Origin: Cristatella mucedo
Lineage: Eukaryota > Bryozoa > Phylactolaemata > Cristatellidae
Direction of reading: 5' to 3'
Assembly: GCA_009760855.2 (NCBI GenBank)
Contig: WPIO01000122.1
Coordinates: 588,001-652,000 of the forward strand
Length of the DNA: 64,000 nt
Every line of letters begins with the position of its first letter. Position 1 is the first letter of the stretch. The translations under genes and the position numbers were made by a program. Positions 1-11,575 of the stretch are shown here, piece after piece. The notes under the pieces are model-generated. The model searched no databases. It had not been told where the DNA came from and was given only the letters and a program-made list of their open reading frames with translations.

Positions 1-336
1 TTGCAGCCATCTTAACACGTACAGACTCTAGCAGCCCTTTAACATAGGCATATCATGCCCTTAGTATAGCTTCCTTTAATCCTTAACCTGTCCAAAACGG
101 CAGCGGAGCCACAGCTAAAGGGAGCAGTTCTGACAAAAAAGCAAATCACCAGCAGCTGTGCTAAGGAAACACAGGAAGCAGAAAACGATACAGGCTACAC
201 GACTCATTATCTAATAGATTATAGAACGAAACAACTATATTTAATAAAAAGCATAAGCCAAGGAAAAAACTGAATGAATACGATGAAAATTCTGTCTTTC
301 AGAAAAATCAACCTTTAAAAAGGGAATACTGCATAC

Positions 337-427
337 CTCAAGATCAGGAACACGATTGAGCCACCAACTATAGCAACCAGCACCAGAACTCCGGCAACGC
401 TGCCAGCAATGACTGCTGGTGCCACAG
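337..427 (-). CDS. Receptor exon: transmembrane helix
   Basis: This exon is bounded by an AG acceptor (TTGAAG, intron base 428) and a GTATGC donor at 336. It begins in phase 1 and ends in phase 2 (91 bp). It encodes roughly 30 residues. After A-V-A-P-A-V comes an uninterrupted hydrophobic stretch rich in Val, Leu, Ile, Gly and Ala, then an Arg, as expected of a single-pass helix with a cytoplasmic stop-transfer residue. Its phase-1 start fits the phase-1 end of the preceding exon at 4388. The phase-2 donor means at least one further exon lies left of the window. The exon is short, so its status rests on phase, splice sites and hydrophobicity together. Confidence 0.75.
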
Positions 428-2319
428 CTTCAATTAAGAAACGATTAAACTGATAGCACATGTATGCAAAGCAATGCCCTACCTAACATGTAATATTTTG
501 ACCTCATCTAACAGGAAAAAGACTAGAAACTTTATGCAGGCATACCACTAGGGCAAACAGTAGTTTAATCATTAATTTATAGCAATATTCTATCATCAAA
601 ACTTCGGTAGATATATTCTAATTTCGCACCAACCTGATACATTTGCTCAGCAGAATGCAAAGTCACAGAGAGGATTCACATGTCCACTATTGCATATGCA
701 TATAAGCATTTTTGGATGGTGCGGTGCATTATTTGTATTTAATGTAAGGACGTTAAGCCTAATTCCACTAACTCATGGTGTACCTGCTTAGAAAGAAAGT
801 TTTAATTTTAGTAGCACATAATTACAACAAGTGTCTGCAGCTGGTAAGCAGTGATATGCGACATGACGATGAGCAGTGATATGTGACGCGACGATTCCGA
901 TTGATGACCATATTGATGCTTTGGACAAAGCGGCCACCGGTAAAGTCGCCAAGTATCAGGGGCTACAGGAGGTGTTACTCTGCCAGGGCCATGAGGTGGT
1001 GCTCTTTTGTCGTAAGGATCATTGGCACCTGGCTCGTAGCCAACGAGTTGATGTGTCACACCTCCGTGTCGGCTACGGGTACCACAAGCTCTTGCAGGAG
1101 CTCCCTGTGAGCGACATGGTTAACAGCTCTCCTGTCATCTGCCGCCAGTTGTGGGACTGCAAGGCCATGCTACTACGATTACATGCACTACTAAGCAATT
1201 GGCAAATGTGCTGCCAAGTGTGAACTCTCAGTCGTTGAATGTTAAGCAGCACCTAGCGACGACACCTGATAGGAGGCAGTCGGTGCACCATGGCAATGCA
1301 CAAGTCTTGTGAGACAGCAGGGCACGGTCCTATTGACCAGATGCTTTGTAGCAGGAGCTGGCTCGGCCTCTCTCACTTTGCATGCTTTGTTTACCTGGAG
1401 CCTGGGCTCAGCCCGAACCAACTAGACCATTGCAAAAGGTGAGTTATTGTAGGGAGGGTAAATCTCCATACGATTATAAATTTTTAGCTTAACACTATTA
1501 CATAAGTAAAATGCAGAACTATTCCTAAAGTAATAAAATGAATTAGTATATCCTACCAGCACGTCGTCCCACCAAATATGTGCGAGCAATTCACTAACTA
1601 GAACATTTATTAAGGATGCTTTTATTATAACAAGCAGTTGTCATAACACTGATGGGAGTGTTCATAGTTCCTGCAGCCGTTTATTTAAATCATTAACAGC
1701 TTCTCAAGTTTTTTATTAGTAACACAAGTATCTTTATGTCACACTCTAATAGAAAAATAGCTATGCCGGTGAAAGCATTTAAATTTACATGTGCTTGCAA
1801 AACGACTTCAACCGGTAGCTGTTTAGCAAAATGGGTACCATCGGCATGTAAACAATTCATTCTCAGGACCTTAGCAAAAAAAAATGCATTGCAACGTTAG
1901 AGACCAGTGATGGTATTTTTGGAGCTAACCCCTATTTGTAATCCTGCATGTACCTGCCCAGTTGGCATTTCACACCCTTGTCGTGAGCACTGTCAATTAC
2001 CCAGTGCCTTCACTTAACAAGATCCTCTGCCGCCCACTCGAATAAGGAAAAATGAATTGTGAATCGGCTGATGGGAGCTGTAAAATTGATTTTGAATTTA
2101 CAATTTACTGTGTGCTCACAGCTCTGCAAGGATTTTGGCTCTCAAGAGTATAACCTAAATTGTGATAGCATATTGCACACGCCCACTAAGACTTGAGCCT
2201 ATATGAATGATGTTAAGGTTAAGAGCGTTTTCACATGTCAGTACTACAAAGGCTGGGGCTCTATTGCGATGTACCAGGTCATTTATTGGTCATGGAAACA
2301 AAATTATTAAGCAGATTCA
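428..2319. other. Intron interior, left part; unidentified GC-richer segment at about 830-1440
   Basis: This is the start of a 4-kb intron of the receptor gene. Most is AT-rich with no recognisable content. From 830 to 1440 the composition becomes more GC-rich, and a plus-strand frame of 115 codons (876-1223) stays open. It contains no motif that I recognise. A short direct repeat (agcagtgatatg, at about 849 and 870) sits at its left edge. It could be a relic of an unidentified element. I would not call it a gene. Confidence 0.4.
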
Positions 2320-4060
2320 TGCAAAGCAACAGTAAACTGCACAGGGTCAGCATGCAAATACAATTTGTGGCAGCACACATAGAGTCAGCACGAAAAAGCA
2401 CAAATATGACAAATCATTTGAACCTACTAAATGCTGCTATAAATAGATGCCTCTAAGCTTCTTTTCGAATGTCGTAAAATCAGCGTTTGTCGATATGCCA
2501 ATCAGAAGTGAGATCGGGGCTCTGCGGTACAAGAGCTAAAGGCATGGTTTTCAAAGGATTTGAGGATCTACAGGGTGTAACTACATGACTAGATTAAGAA
2601 AAGTGGGTAGTACAATGCTTTGAATGATGGGGAGCATATAATATAGCAAGGCTAAAGCCAAGGATGAATGAACCTACAAGAAGGCGAGAGACCCTTGGAG
2701 TCAATACATTGCCTACTGGGAGCCAGCCACTGTAAGGGCTGATTGCACAGGTCGGTAGACAAGCAAGCAGCGAGTTACTGAAGTCGATACCAGATGTCAC
2801 AAATGCACCGTAGAACGTAGATGAAAAACGAACCTTTTTATCACAGCATTTAGTTGGTCCCTGTGATTCGTCCTTCATATGCTTAAGCATGCTGACACTG
2901 TGCATACTGCCACTAACCATACTAGCATGCTGATCCTGTGCATGTCACCCCTAACCATATCATGTTTGCTGTTTATTGAGCATGCTACCACTAACCATTC
3001 GATTCGCGCTTCCTTTGCAGCAATTGCAAAGCGCTAAGAAAGAGATTGAATTATCTAAGGGTGCTTTATCAAATATATTATTAGTATTATAATGGTGTAT
3101 GCCTGTCTAAGCAAGCCCAAATTTTAGCAACATTGTGTAGCTGAAAGCAGGCAGATTTGACTGTAGAGCTGATGCAGTCATCTAATTAAAGGTCATTTTC
3201 GAAGAAATCATTAGGTTAAGTGCAGATTCAACTGAAAATATGCTGCCTGAGCCGATTTTGAGCGTTATGCTCCCCTATTTCTCGATCACACTCGGTTTTC
3301 CCGTAAGCAGTAAGTCAGTTTATCATTCAATTTGAGAACATTTGCTGCAATCCATGTGGATGTCATCAATACATGCAGCAAGAGACTAAAGAAAATTTGA
3401 CATCTTAGAGTGCTGGAAGGAATGTAAGCATCGATACAATGAGTGTAGTCTGCAGAGAAGTAAAAGCCTACGTTGTGCTTGCCAATTGCATCAGTAAAAG
3501 AGATAGTATAAATGGTGAACAGAACTGAACCAAGCACAGAGGCCTGAGGTACCCCATATTTCAGTGGTTCCGCAGGCAATCTTTGTCCTTCCAACATAGA
3601 TACTCTGGAGTCGATCCTATCGAGATCAGAACTGAACCATTGCAGAGCGCAGTGCAAGCAATGCACAGGCAGGATGAGAGGTGCTCGAGAAGTACCTGGT
3701 GATAGACAGTCTCAAAAGCTGCCGAAGGATCGAGCTAATCAAGCAGATAGAGTCTACCTAAGTCTACATTCCTAAGAAGGCAGTTTTACACCTAAAGCAA
3801 TGCTGACTGTGGAGAGATTAGCTCTAAAACCAGACTGCAACTTAATAGCTGGGTTTGGGGTTTCAATATACGAGTTCAGCTGGTCAGACACGACTCGTCC
3901 CAGTGTCTTTAACACGAACGATATAAGAGAGACTGGGGAAAGTTCCTCGAGGCTTCAAGCATTTTTGTGCTTGTAAATATTAGAACAGCTTTGTGAGAAC
4001 AGCAGTTTTGCGAAGCCACTGTCTGGTTGATTAAATGAGGGTTGGACTCGGCTGATGCAT
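2320..4060 (-). mobile_element. LINE-A copy, minus orientation, interrupted
   Basis: Minus-strand frames match the LINE-A reverse transcriptase region. From 3666 to 3286 there is a degraded palm with G-V-P-Q-A-S-V-L-G-S followed by a corrupted catalytic box (Y-F-S-A-D-Y in place of Y-A-D-D). The thumb and C-terminal part (F-V-T-S-G-I-D-F-S-N-S-L-L) lies at 2830-2594, and 3' UTR sequence (tagtggcagca type, reverse) at about 2320-2450. Stops and frame breaks are frequent, so the copy is dead. It is cut at 2832-3092 by a second LINE-A piece in the opposite orientation. It lies in the intron before the transmembrane exon, in the same orientation as the host gene. Confidence 0.75.
2832..3092 (+). 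mobile_element. LINE-A 3' end fragment nested in an opposite-strand LINE-A
   Basis: The fragment starts in the last codons of the element (cctttttatcacagcattta), continues through the standard 3' UTR (cccctaaccat, then ttcctttgcagcaa), reaches the terminal hairpin region (aaagcgctaag ... gggtgcttt) and ends in ttattagtattat. The minus-strand LINE-A reading continues on both sides of it. It is therefore a 5'-truncated insertion into an older copy. Confidence 0.75.
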
Positions 4061-4387
4061 TGCCCCAACACCGTTGCACTTGACTGCTTCCATAGCATAA
4101 AAAGCACATGGGTAGCAGTGTAACTGGCATTTAGTGTAATGTCCTGTGTAAATTAGATCACCGTCAAACCGTTTTCTGATGAAATTAGGATTAATTGCAG
4201 TGGATTGCTAAATTCACTTTGGTGATTGCAATCGATTGAAACTGAAGTCTTGAAAGCAATGTCGTGAAATATGGTCAGAAGCATATAAATAGAGCATAGC
4301 ACAATAAGCGGTCGGGTTTGGAACTTAACTAAGTAATTTCTTTACCGATTTGTCAAGCATTACTTTTGGGGAGAGTATGCCCAATAC

Positions 4388-4645
4388 CGTTGCCGATCAT
4401 TTTATTGCTTTGGCTTTCAACATCCATTTGAAATTGACCAAATTTTGCAGAAAAAAACACTGATGCATCTCGATAGCAGTTCATATTTGAACTTTTCATG
4501 GTGGAGCCATTGTTGAGTTTCAGCAGATTACAGTGGATAAAAGATGACAATGATCTCGGTGCATCTCCCTGCAGTTCCTGGCTAGAAGAACCACCATGTG
4601 TATAAGTATAGGTACAGTTAAACGATAGTGTATTAAAAATGTACA
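4388..4645 (-). CDS. Receptor exon: juxtamembrane ectodomain module
   Basis: A 258-bp exon, phase 1 at both ends, with acceptor TTTTGAG before 4645 and donor GTATTG at 4387. About 86 residues are encoded, with several potential N-glycosylation sites (N-C-T, N-G-S) and three Cys. I do not recognise the fold. Its position between an FN3-like exon and the transmembrane exon, with matching phases, suggests an extracellular stalk or a diverged domain. The acceptor has a weak pyrimidine tract, so the left boundary is the least certain part. The reading frame is open throughout, and upstream of the acceptor the sequence turns AT-rich and non-coding. Confidence 0.6.
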
Positions 4646-5261
4646 CTCAAAATTGGCACATACTATAGCCGAGTAACAATTTTTTAGTTAATTGTGAAAT
4701 GAGTGGCTTGAAATGATGTACTAAAAGAAAACTGTAAGAAAAAACTCATAGAGCCAACAGCACTCAGAACTTAACACTTCAAGGCGAATAATCTATGACA
4801 CTGACGATAGGCTACAAGGATGGCCCTTAGAGTTTGACAAGCAGCACCACGGCTGGGCTTTCGGTCGGTCTAGTGCTTTTTATTCGGCTGAAGCTTCTTA
4901 AAGATGGGCTGCCTAAGATATCGTCGATAAGCTCCGGCAAAATTAAGGAACGTTACTTTCCATTGGCCATTTAATTGGCTTTCTTCGCTGGGTTAGGAAT
5001 GACAATATAAATAAGATACTAATTTAGCATCCAGAGAAAGCTAAAACTTATTCAAGGAACTGTAGGCATGCAGGGAGGGAAGCATGTCAAAAAGTGAGTA
5101 ATATCATGCTCAGTGTCACTGTACATCAGCCCACCGGAAATTGTCCGAAAAGAAAATCTGCTGACGAGCATAATCGCTCGATCAGGTACGATACAAATAC
5201 GGTAACTACTCATAATCCAAAGCATAATATCTAGAATGGAAACTCATTATGAAATACGTAC

Positions 5262-5481
5262 GAATGTATACTTCTGCTGCAAAGTATTCAGTGTAATTGT
5301 TGCTTAGTACACCATAGACTGTACAATCATAGTTCATCCCTGAACTCACACCACACAGAGTGGCAGTGGCAGTGGTGTACTGCTGGCTCACGGCAGAGAT
5401 TTTGTTGCAAGACAGCTGCAATGAAGTAGAATTTTCTATGAACACCAAATTACTGCTAGGATGCACAACTTCGTCAGTTTT
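5262..5481 (-). CDS. Receptor exon: fibronectin type III-like module, C-terminal strands
   Basis: A 220-bp exon with acceptor CTCACACCAG before 5481 (phase 0) and donor GTACGT at 5261 (phase 1). The 73-residue product has an FN3-like rhythm: S-L-Q-L-S-C early, then a G-M-N-Y-D-C-T-V-Y-G block matching the F strand with its conserved Tyr, and an A-A-E-V-Y-I strand at the end. The N-terminal part of the module is on the small exon 7507-7425, which ends in phase 0. Several N-glycosylation sites (N-S-T, N-Y-T) fit an extracellular location. FN3 domains often end at phase-1 introns, as here. Confidence 0.75.
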
Positions 5482-5812
5482 CTGGTGTGAGGAGATACCA
5501 GTAATCAAGCAGAATTGATTGTGGAGACATCATAAATGCTCTTTATCATGAGAAGGTGACTCATAGAAGGGCTAATGGGGCAAATGGTCAAAATGTCCAT
5601 TGAGACAGTTTCCTGTTGAGAATATTTCTACTTTAGCAGCTTTACCTGCAACGTATAAGCTCATGTAGCTGTCAAAGGAAAACTGAAAATGAAGCAGATG
5701 TGACAGCCATATCCAAGTCGCGTGAGTAAACAATGCCATGCATTTTTTCATGTATGTACTACCACCAGCAGAAGGTTGGGTAATACACATGAAGACGTTA
5801 GCTGCAGCAGGT

Positions 5813-5850
5813 TTGGTCTGGTGGTTAAGGCGCTCGCACAGATCAAGGTC
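5813..5850 (+). mobile_element. tRNA-like SINE head fragment
   Basis: The stretch tttggtctggtggttaagg followed by cgctcgc is nearly identical to the box A region of SINE2 at 42.6 kb (read there on the minus strand). No box B follows, because the sequence runs directly into LINE-A at about 5855. It is a truncated head. Confidence 0.5.
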
Positions 5851-5854
5851 AAGG

Positions 5855-6440
5855 AGAATGCAGAGCAGTGACAATGATGCCCAGGCAAGATGAGAGGCCC
5901 TCAAGATAGACTTGGTGATCGACAGTATCAAAACTGCCGAAAGATCGTGCAAAACACGCAGAGACACTATGCCTAAGTCCGCATTCCTAACTAGGTCCTT
6001 AAACACAGTAAGGGATGCTGACTCCTTGGAGTGATTAGCTCCATAAAACCTGACTGAAACTTCCTTGAAAGGTTTTTAGTCTCAATACTTAAGTTCAGCT
6101 GGTCTGCCACGACTCCTTCAAGTGTCTCTGATAGGAACAGTAGAAGAGTGACTGTGCAGAAGTTGCTCAAGTTCTCCCAGTCAAGTGTTGCTTTCATAAG
6201 TAGCAGCCTGACTAAAGCCTCTTTGAAAGATGCTGGAGACATTACCAGAGGCTGATGACATTTATTTTTTATGAGTCATGCACGGCAGCAGCCGATTAAT
6301 GCATCGTTGAAGAGGCGCAGTGGGAATAGAGGCAAGAAGACAAGTTGTTTTCTTTAACTGTAATAGGAACATCTGCATGAGTGGCCAATAGTGACCTTCC
6401 TGAATGTAGACATTGAGGTGCAGCATGCAATGCAAAATGA
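5855..6440 (-). mobile_element. LINE-A reverse transcriptase fragment
   Basis: Minus frames at 6242-5991 and 6006-5860 match the finger and palm of LINE-A as seen in the 53-kb copy. They include the block that ends in the V-A-D-Q-L motif, a Q-S-G-F motif, and a corrupted F-D-T-I-D-H region (A-V-L-I-L-S-I). Frameshifts separate the pieces and the copy is non-functional. It lies in an intron of the receptor gene. Confidence 0.7.
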
Positions 6441-7424
6441 TAATGCAAAATCATCGTCGAAAGTTAATCACAATAAACATACCAGAGTCATCTGGCCTAT
6501 TTAACTAGTACTTTGTGCCTCATCAGTTCTACAGCTTTGCCAAAACTGGGCAAGTCGAAGTTAAATTTGGAATATAGGTTGGTCTAACCCGCCTTCACAT
6601 CATAAGTCTGTATGCATAAGCTGTGCCTGTCACAAAATGTCCTAGAACTGTGATCGTGATAGTAGCCAACAGTTGACATATCAATTTTTTGTACATTTTT
6701 TTGGGTGCTGAGAATGTGAAGCCAAATGTCACACATCTTTTGATGGGTATGCCATATTTGTAAAGTGGACTGGTATTGAAACCGTTGATTTGATGATATA
6801 GCCATATTTGCCTGAGCCTCAATGCAATACACCTTAAGTTATACAGGTAATTTGAAGGTCAACACGGCAGCTATAGTTATATCAAACAAAAGCTCATGTT
6901 ACAACTGTTATTTGGGTCAATTTGCATGCCATTCGTTCTATTAGTCTTAGCAAAATATCAATGTACTTAGGGGGAGATAAATCCCATTTTGTGGGCGACA
7001 TAACTTCCAGTACTGGTGGACATACTGCCACTTATGCATTGGAAAGCTGATGGATGTTTGGAAAGTCCAATTTTATATAAATGCAGTAAAAAGAAATACA
7101 AATTAATGCTAAGCTCAAAAAACCCAAGCCTATACATTTTCTGAATGAAAACCAATCAAGACCCAACATGAGTTCCGAAAAGGAAAATTATTTCTCAGTT
7201 TCAAACGATTATTTTCTAATACCTCATGCATTAGAGTAAGAAATTTCATGACTAACCTTAATCACACAATCAAAGAATAATAATTTCCAAGCAAAGGTAG
7301 ATGTAATGTAATCTATCACCCTCTGTAACACCATAAAGCCATATAGACTATGTGGGTCACATACAAATAAAATTTTAATTAGATGACGAATTGATAAAAA
7401 TGTAAACATGATCAAAGCACTTAC
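6441..7424. other. AT-rich intron sequence, nothing recognised
   Basis: This stretch between the 5481-5262 and 7507-7425 exons has only short chance frames on the minus strand with low-complexity, Ile/Phe/Tyr-rich translations. I see no repeat family, RNA or exon in it. Confidence 0.5.
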
Positions 7425-7507
7425 CGACAAGGAGACTGGTAGTTCACAAGTAGGGCGGGTTACAGTAACATTTGCAAATATGCAGGACCCATTTTGCCAG
7501 ATGCTAT
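7425..7507 (-). CDS. Receptor exon: short FN3-linker exon
   Basis: An 83-bp exon with a strong acceptor (CTGACTTTTTTAG) and a near-consensus donor (GTAAGT at 7424). It starts in phase 1 and ends in phase 0. Its 27 whole codons include two Cys and two N-glycosylation sites, ending in P-V-S-L-S. It is the only exon that reconciles the phase-1 end of 9445-9056 with the phase-0 start of 5481-5262, and its splice sites are the best in the gene. It probably supplies the first strands of the FN3-like module. Its small size is the main reason for caution. Confidence 0.72.
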
Positions 7508-7954
7508 CTAAAAAAGTCAGGACGACAGTAACTACTTATTAAAATTAAGAATTATTGCATACCTCGTTTTATGAATGATAATTTATACTACACAAAATGC
7601 CAGATTGTTAAATACAACTTCCATTGAGTGATATCAGAAACAGTGACAAATATTGAAGGATTGAGAAGTTTTCATCATGACAAATAAATAACTTAAATAT
7701 GGCAGGTTAAAGCCTAAACTTATTTTACTCAAGAGATTCAAATCTAGATTCCTTAAAACATTTTGCATTGCTGGCTATTAAAACACAAAGTCTAGATCAA
7801 TGCAACACGAATAAAGCATTAAATAAGACATTATGTAACATATGAAACCGAGATTGTAAACGATGATTTTTCTTTTTCCATATCGAATCCTTCCAAGTCT
7901 ACACAGCATAGGACACTGAGTAAAATGGTGGAAGAATCTACGAACCAGTAGCAG

Positions 7955-8168
7955 GAAGAATAATAATACACTTGACAAAGCACGGTCAAAGAATTTCTTT
8001 CTAGGTGCTTTACATTTACTGCCAAAGAAACACAATCGAATGGTGAGTGGTATCAGGCTTGATATACAACATGAATAACACAGTTAGGGGTGACATGCTC
8101 AGGGTCAGCATGAAAGTGTGGTTAGTGGCAGCATCCAAGTGTTAGCATGCATAAGCACTATGGGACCG
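7955..8168 (-). mobile_element. LINE-A 3' UTR fragment
   Basis: Reading the plus strand: a TTA-type tail remnant (aataataatacacttgac), then tttctttctaggtgctttacattt, then ggttagtggcagcat and gcataagcac. These are the successive blocks of the LINE-A 3' UTR in reverse. The element is 5'-truncated, diverged, and in the same orientation as the receptor gene. Confidence 0.75.
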
Positions 8169-9055
8169 ATTACTAAATGATTACATTCAAACACTACTGC
8201 CCATTCAATATACTGTTGTTCAATGCCGCGTCCTACAACAGAATATCTAAAATGACAACGGAATAACTGTGACAGTGCCTTGCAACTACTGGTTAAAAAA
8301 CGTCCTACAAAGTGACATACACAGCAGCACAAACAAGACTTTGCTGTAATTTGACAATGCATTGCATGATACCAAGTGAGCAGCACGATGTCCTTATAAT
8401 TGCACCATCATATGGCTGAAGCTAGCCCAACTCTGCCACAAGAATAACATTTATTTCTGAGTCTAGGTCTAGACTGAAGGTGCGATAACCAAGATATTCT
8501 TCATGCATATGATAGCCATTAAAATATGACTAAGGGAGAAAGCTTCACAGTGTCAGTGGATAAAGACAAGCAAAGCGCTTCAGAGAACAAGTATTAACTG
8601 AAATTATTCGATTGCAGCAAGCAACCGAGCTCACACGTGATCTTGAAGTTGTTAGCCTAGACACCACAATTAGTATGCAACTGCCATATATTATAACATG
8701 TGGAGTTTGCCGGGTCACCATGACTGCTGCACTGTTCCAAATCATAATAGCACCAGAAAAAAATAAGAATAAGTTTTTAGCAAAGTCTAGTCCGGCCTAA
8801 TTATTCAGAGAGATACAATGGATACATGATGCAGTGGACATGCAAGGGCACCAAGCTATGCCAGCACTAACGAACACCAGATGTGCAGCTGCTGTCACAA
8901 CCGTAAGAAAAGAGACCTGAATTAATACTGCAGGCTCAGGCATACCCCATGACTCGGAACTATTTCTCATAGCTGCACTCTCCTAGTAGGGTTGTGACAG
9001 CCTATTCAAATATTAACTAAGCACAGTGATAAAAAGGCAGCTCAACACGTTACAC
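8169..9055. other. Intron sequence, nothing recognised
   Basis: Only chance frames are present. I see no exon with matching phases, no RNA gene and no known repeat between the LINE-A fragment and the exon ending at 9056. Confidence 0.45.
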
Positions 9056-9445
9056 TTGCCACTACATCATCGCACTTACATTGCCGACTAACATTAGTCT
9101 GAACCACATGGATGAAGCTGCTGACACCAAGTACGCAGTCAGCATTTCCAGAGCACAACTCAGCTGGTCCATCTGGGCACCCGATGTCTCGTAAGCATAT
9201 CTGAGGAGTCAACCAAGCGAAATAAGTTTTGTTTGCTATTGCAGGAATGCTGACGTTTAGGTAGCCTGATTGGCTATATGTGAAATTCTGTTTAATGCTA
9301 GTTGCAGTACTCCCAGATGCATTGACTGTGAGAACAATCGCTGTTGCATTCAGGTCACCAGAGGATACCAGAGACTGAGATGACACGCTGATGTGGTCGC
9401 ACACGGCTTCGGCCTTCCAGCTGACATTAGCAAAGCTGGGCATTG
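9056..9445 (-). CDS. Receptor exon: large Cys-containing ectodomain
   Basis: At 390 bp this is the largest exon. It is phase 1 at both ends, with acceptor GATTTTGTAG and donor GTGTAA at 9055. About 130 residues are encoded. A beta-rich, Ser/Thr/Asn-rich first part with several N-glycosylation sites (N-V-S, N-A-T, N-A-S, N-F-T, N-V-S) has no domain that I can name. The last 45 residues carry a cluster of Cys (C-L-R-D-I-G-C, L-C-S-G-N-A-D-C, then C-K-C) spaced like an EGF-type knot. The exon continues in frame from 12456-12301. An upstream alternative GTG/ATG-initiated extension beyond 9445 runs into intron sequence and is not needed. Confidence 0.78.
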
Positions 9446-9904
9446 CTACAAAATCGATGAGCAAGATGAATAAACGCATCTGAGTTATTTGAGCAACATT
9501 CATAAATGCATCGGTCTGTTGAAATTCTCTAAACACGCTAGGGCCAGCTTCAATGCACATATCCCAGCATTGCATTTCGTGTTATGTAAAACAATTGGTT
9601 TACTTATGAGTTTCAATGTGTTTACAGTGGCGCTCGTAAGCAGTAGTAAAATAGGGTGGTAGCATTTCGAAGTGCTAAAAGGTAAAAGCGGCCGGAAGAG
9701 AGCATCATGTTATTTATTTATCACAGGGAAATTGAAATAAACAAGAAAATCGAAATTACACAAGTGCTAATTCAATAGAAAAAAGCATCAGTGCTTATGC
9801 ATTTAACCTATGCAGTGTGTGCATTTAGATGAGAGTATAACTTCCTTTGTTCCCATAGAAGAGAAACAGCAAAAAATAACAGCATCGGATTCGCCAGGGG
9901 AACC
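9446..9904. other. Intron sequence, nothing recognised
   Basis: AT-rich sequence between the 9445 acceptor and the start of LINE-B. I see no feature in it. Confidence 0.4.
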
Positions 9905-10875
9905 ACGATACATCTTCGATCCTGGATGTCGGAAAACTTGCTGAAATTAAATGACGATAAAACCGAACTGCTTCTCATAGGACACCCTAAGCGTGTGGCT
10001 GGATTAAAAGGCTTTGCTGTTCTAATAAATGATGCTATTGTGCGACCTTCACCACGTGCTCGTAATCTAGGTGTCGTGTTCGACAGCTGCCTCAATTTCA
10101 AAAGCTTCATTCAGAAGACTGCCTCTACGGCTAGCCATCACATCCGATCCCTATCTAAGATTAGAAGTTGTCTCCCACAGTGGCTTGTAAAAAATTTACC
10201 AACTCGCTCTTTAGTTTTGTCTCGGCTTGATTATTGTAATTCCCTTTTGGCTGGGCTACCAAAGAAAGCTGCTATGCCACTACAGCGGACTATGAATATG
10301 GCTGCAAGGCTGGTCTTCAAGTCCTAGCGGTTTAAGCACGTGTCACCTTTGCTGAAAGAGCTAGGATGGTTGCCAGTTGAGCAAAGGATACAGAGCAAAG
10401 TTCTTAAGTTGACCCACAAGGCCCGCCACGGCTTGGCTCCTGTGTACCTAGATGAGCTGCTGCATCAGTTTCAGCCTGTTCGCGCCCTCAGGTCCTGTGT
10501 GGACAATAAATTAGCTGTCCCATTCCTCCGCTTAAAGACAGTTGGCGACAGAAGCTTTAGCTCTGCAGGTCCTAGACTGTGGAACTCGCTTCCACAATTA
10601 TTACGCAACGACATCTACTCTCCGACTGCCGACTATGGCACATCTTTTTCAGCGGTCCTGAACAGCTACTTCTATGCTACTCACTACCTCAACTGCTTTC
10701 CTAACTCTGATATGCTTCCCACTTTCTCTTTGTTGCGTGAGACGAAGTCTGTTGGCTACCGAATGCATACCGAAAGCCGCTTAGGCTGTGAGTGCGCTAT
10801 ACAAGACTCTCCTGCGCAACACCCACACGGTCTTTATGACTTTGTGGAGTTACTGACAGAGATACATTATATCTT
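9905..10875 (+). mobile_element. LINE-B, 5'-truncated, C-terminal RT part and 3' UTR
   Basis: The element opens at the connection domain (W-M-S-E-N-L-L-K-L-N-D-D-K-T-E-L) and stays open to 10327, where a TAG stop replaces a Gln codon present in the 35.4-kb copy. The frame then continues at 10340-10891 through the C-terminal block (R-H-G-L-A-P, D-R-S-F-S-S-A-G-P-R-L-W-N-S-L-P). The 3' end is the LINE-B type, gagatacatt, at about 10858-10867. Its orientation is opposite to the host gene. Few defects suggest a relatively young insertion. Confidence 0.85.
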
Positions 10876-11284
10876 ATGCTACAAAACTTAAAAAGCTAAA
10901 TACAAATTTAAAGACCAGCAAAGCATAGTCACCTGCAGCAAAAAATTTCTAAGCAACTACTCGCAAAGTAGATGTCCTTGGAATACCTAAAGGCACCGGT
11001 CAGTATTCTGCAGCAACAGCTGCCTGTGCTTATTGTGATTTGGGTTATGCATGAGCACATCCAGCAGGACGAAGGAACGACGAACCGACTTAACAGTGCA
11101 CCACATGAACAGACAGGAGTAACCCAAAATAGCTATGACAGTTGCGTTATGCATTACGAACTTATCTGTATCTGGTTTTACTTAACTGGGTACCGACTTC
11201 TGTCAGATTGATTTCTGCTTCCGGTTCACACAACTCTCACTGGCTTTCCGACCAACAAAAAAGGGTAATCTCCCCTTGCTTTCG
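10876..11284. other. Intron sequence, nothing recognised
   Basis: Spacer between LINE-B and LINE-A inside a receptor intron, with no recognisable content. Confidence 0.4.
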
Positions 11285-11575
11285 TAACAGCTTAATAATA
11301 ATTATAATAATATTGCACTTGATAAAGTGCCCTCAGAGAACTTAATCTCTTTCTAGGCGCTTTACATTTGCCGCAAAGTGATATGCAATAGAATAGTAAG
11401 TAAAATAATGCTTGAAAAACAAACACAATGAATAATATGGTTAGGGGTGACAAGCACAGGGTCAGCATGCAAATGTGGTTAGTGGCAGCATGCACAGTGT
11501 GAGCACGCATAAGCACATCAAGGATGAATCACAGGGACCCACTAAATGCTGTCCTAAATAGGTGTGTTACCACAA
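11285..11575 (-). mobile_element. LINE-A 3' UTR copy
   Basis: In plus-strand order: an AT-rich tail (aataataattataataatatt), gcacttgataaagtgccctcagag, taatctctttctaggcgcttt (the terminal hairpin), ggttaggggtgac, ttagtggcagcatgc, and gacccactaaatgctgtcct at the coding end. It is a clean 5'-truncated copy in the sense orientation of the host gene. Confidence 0.85.
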
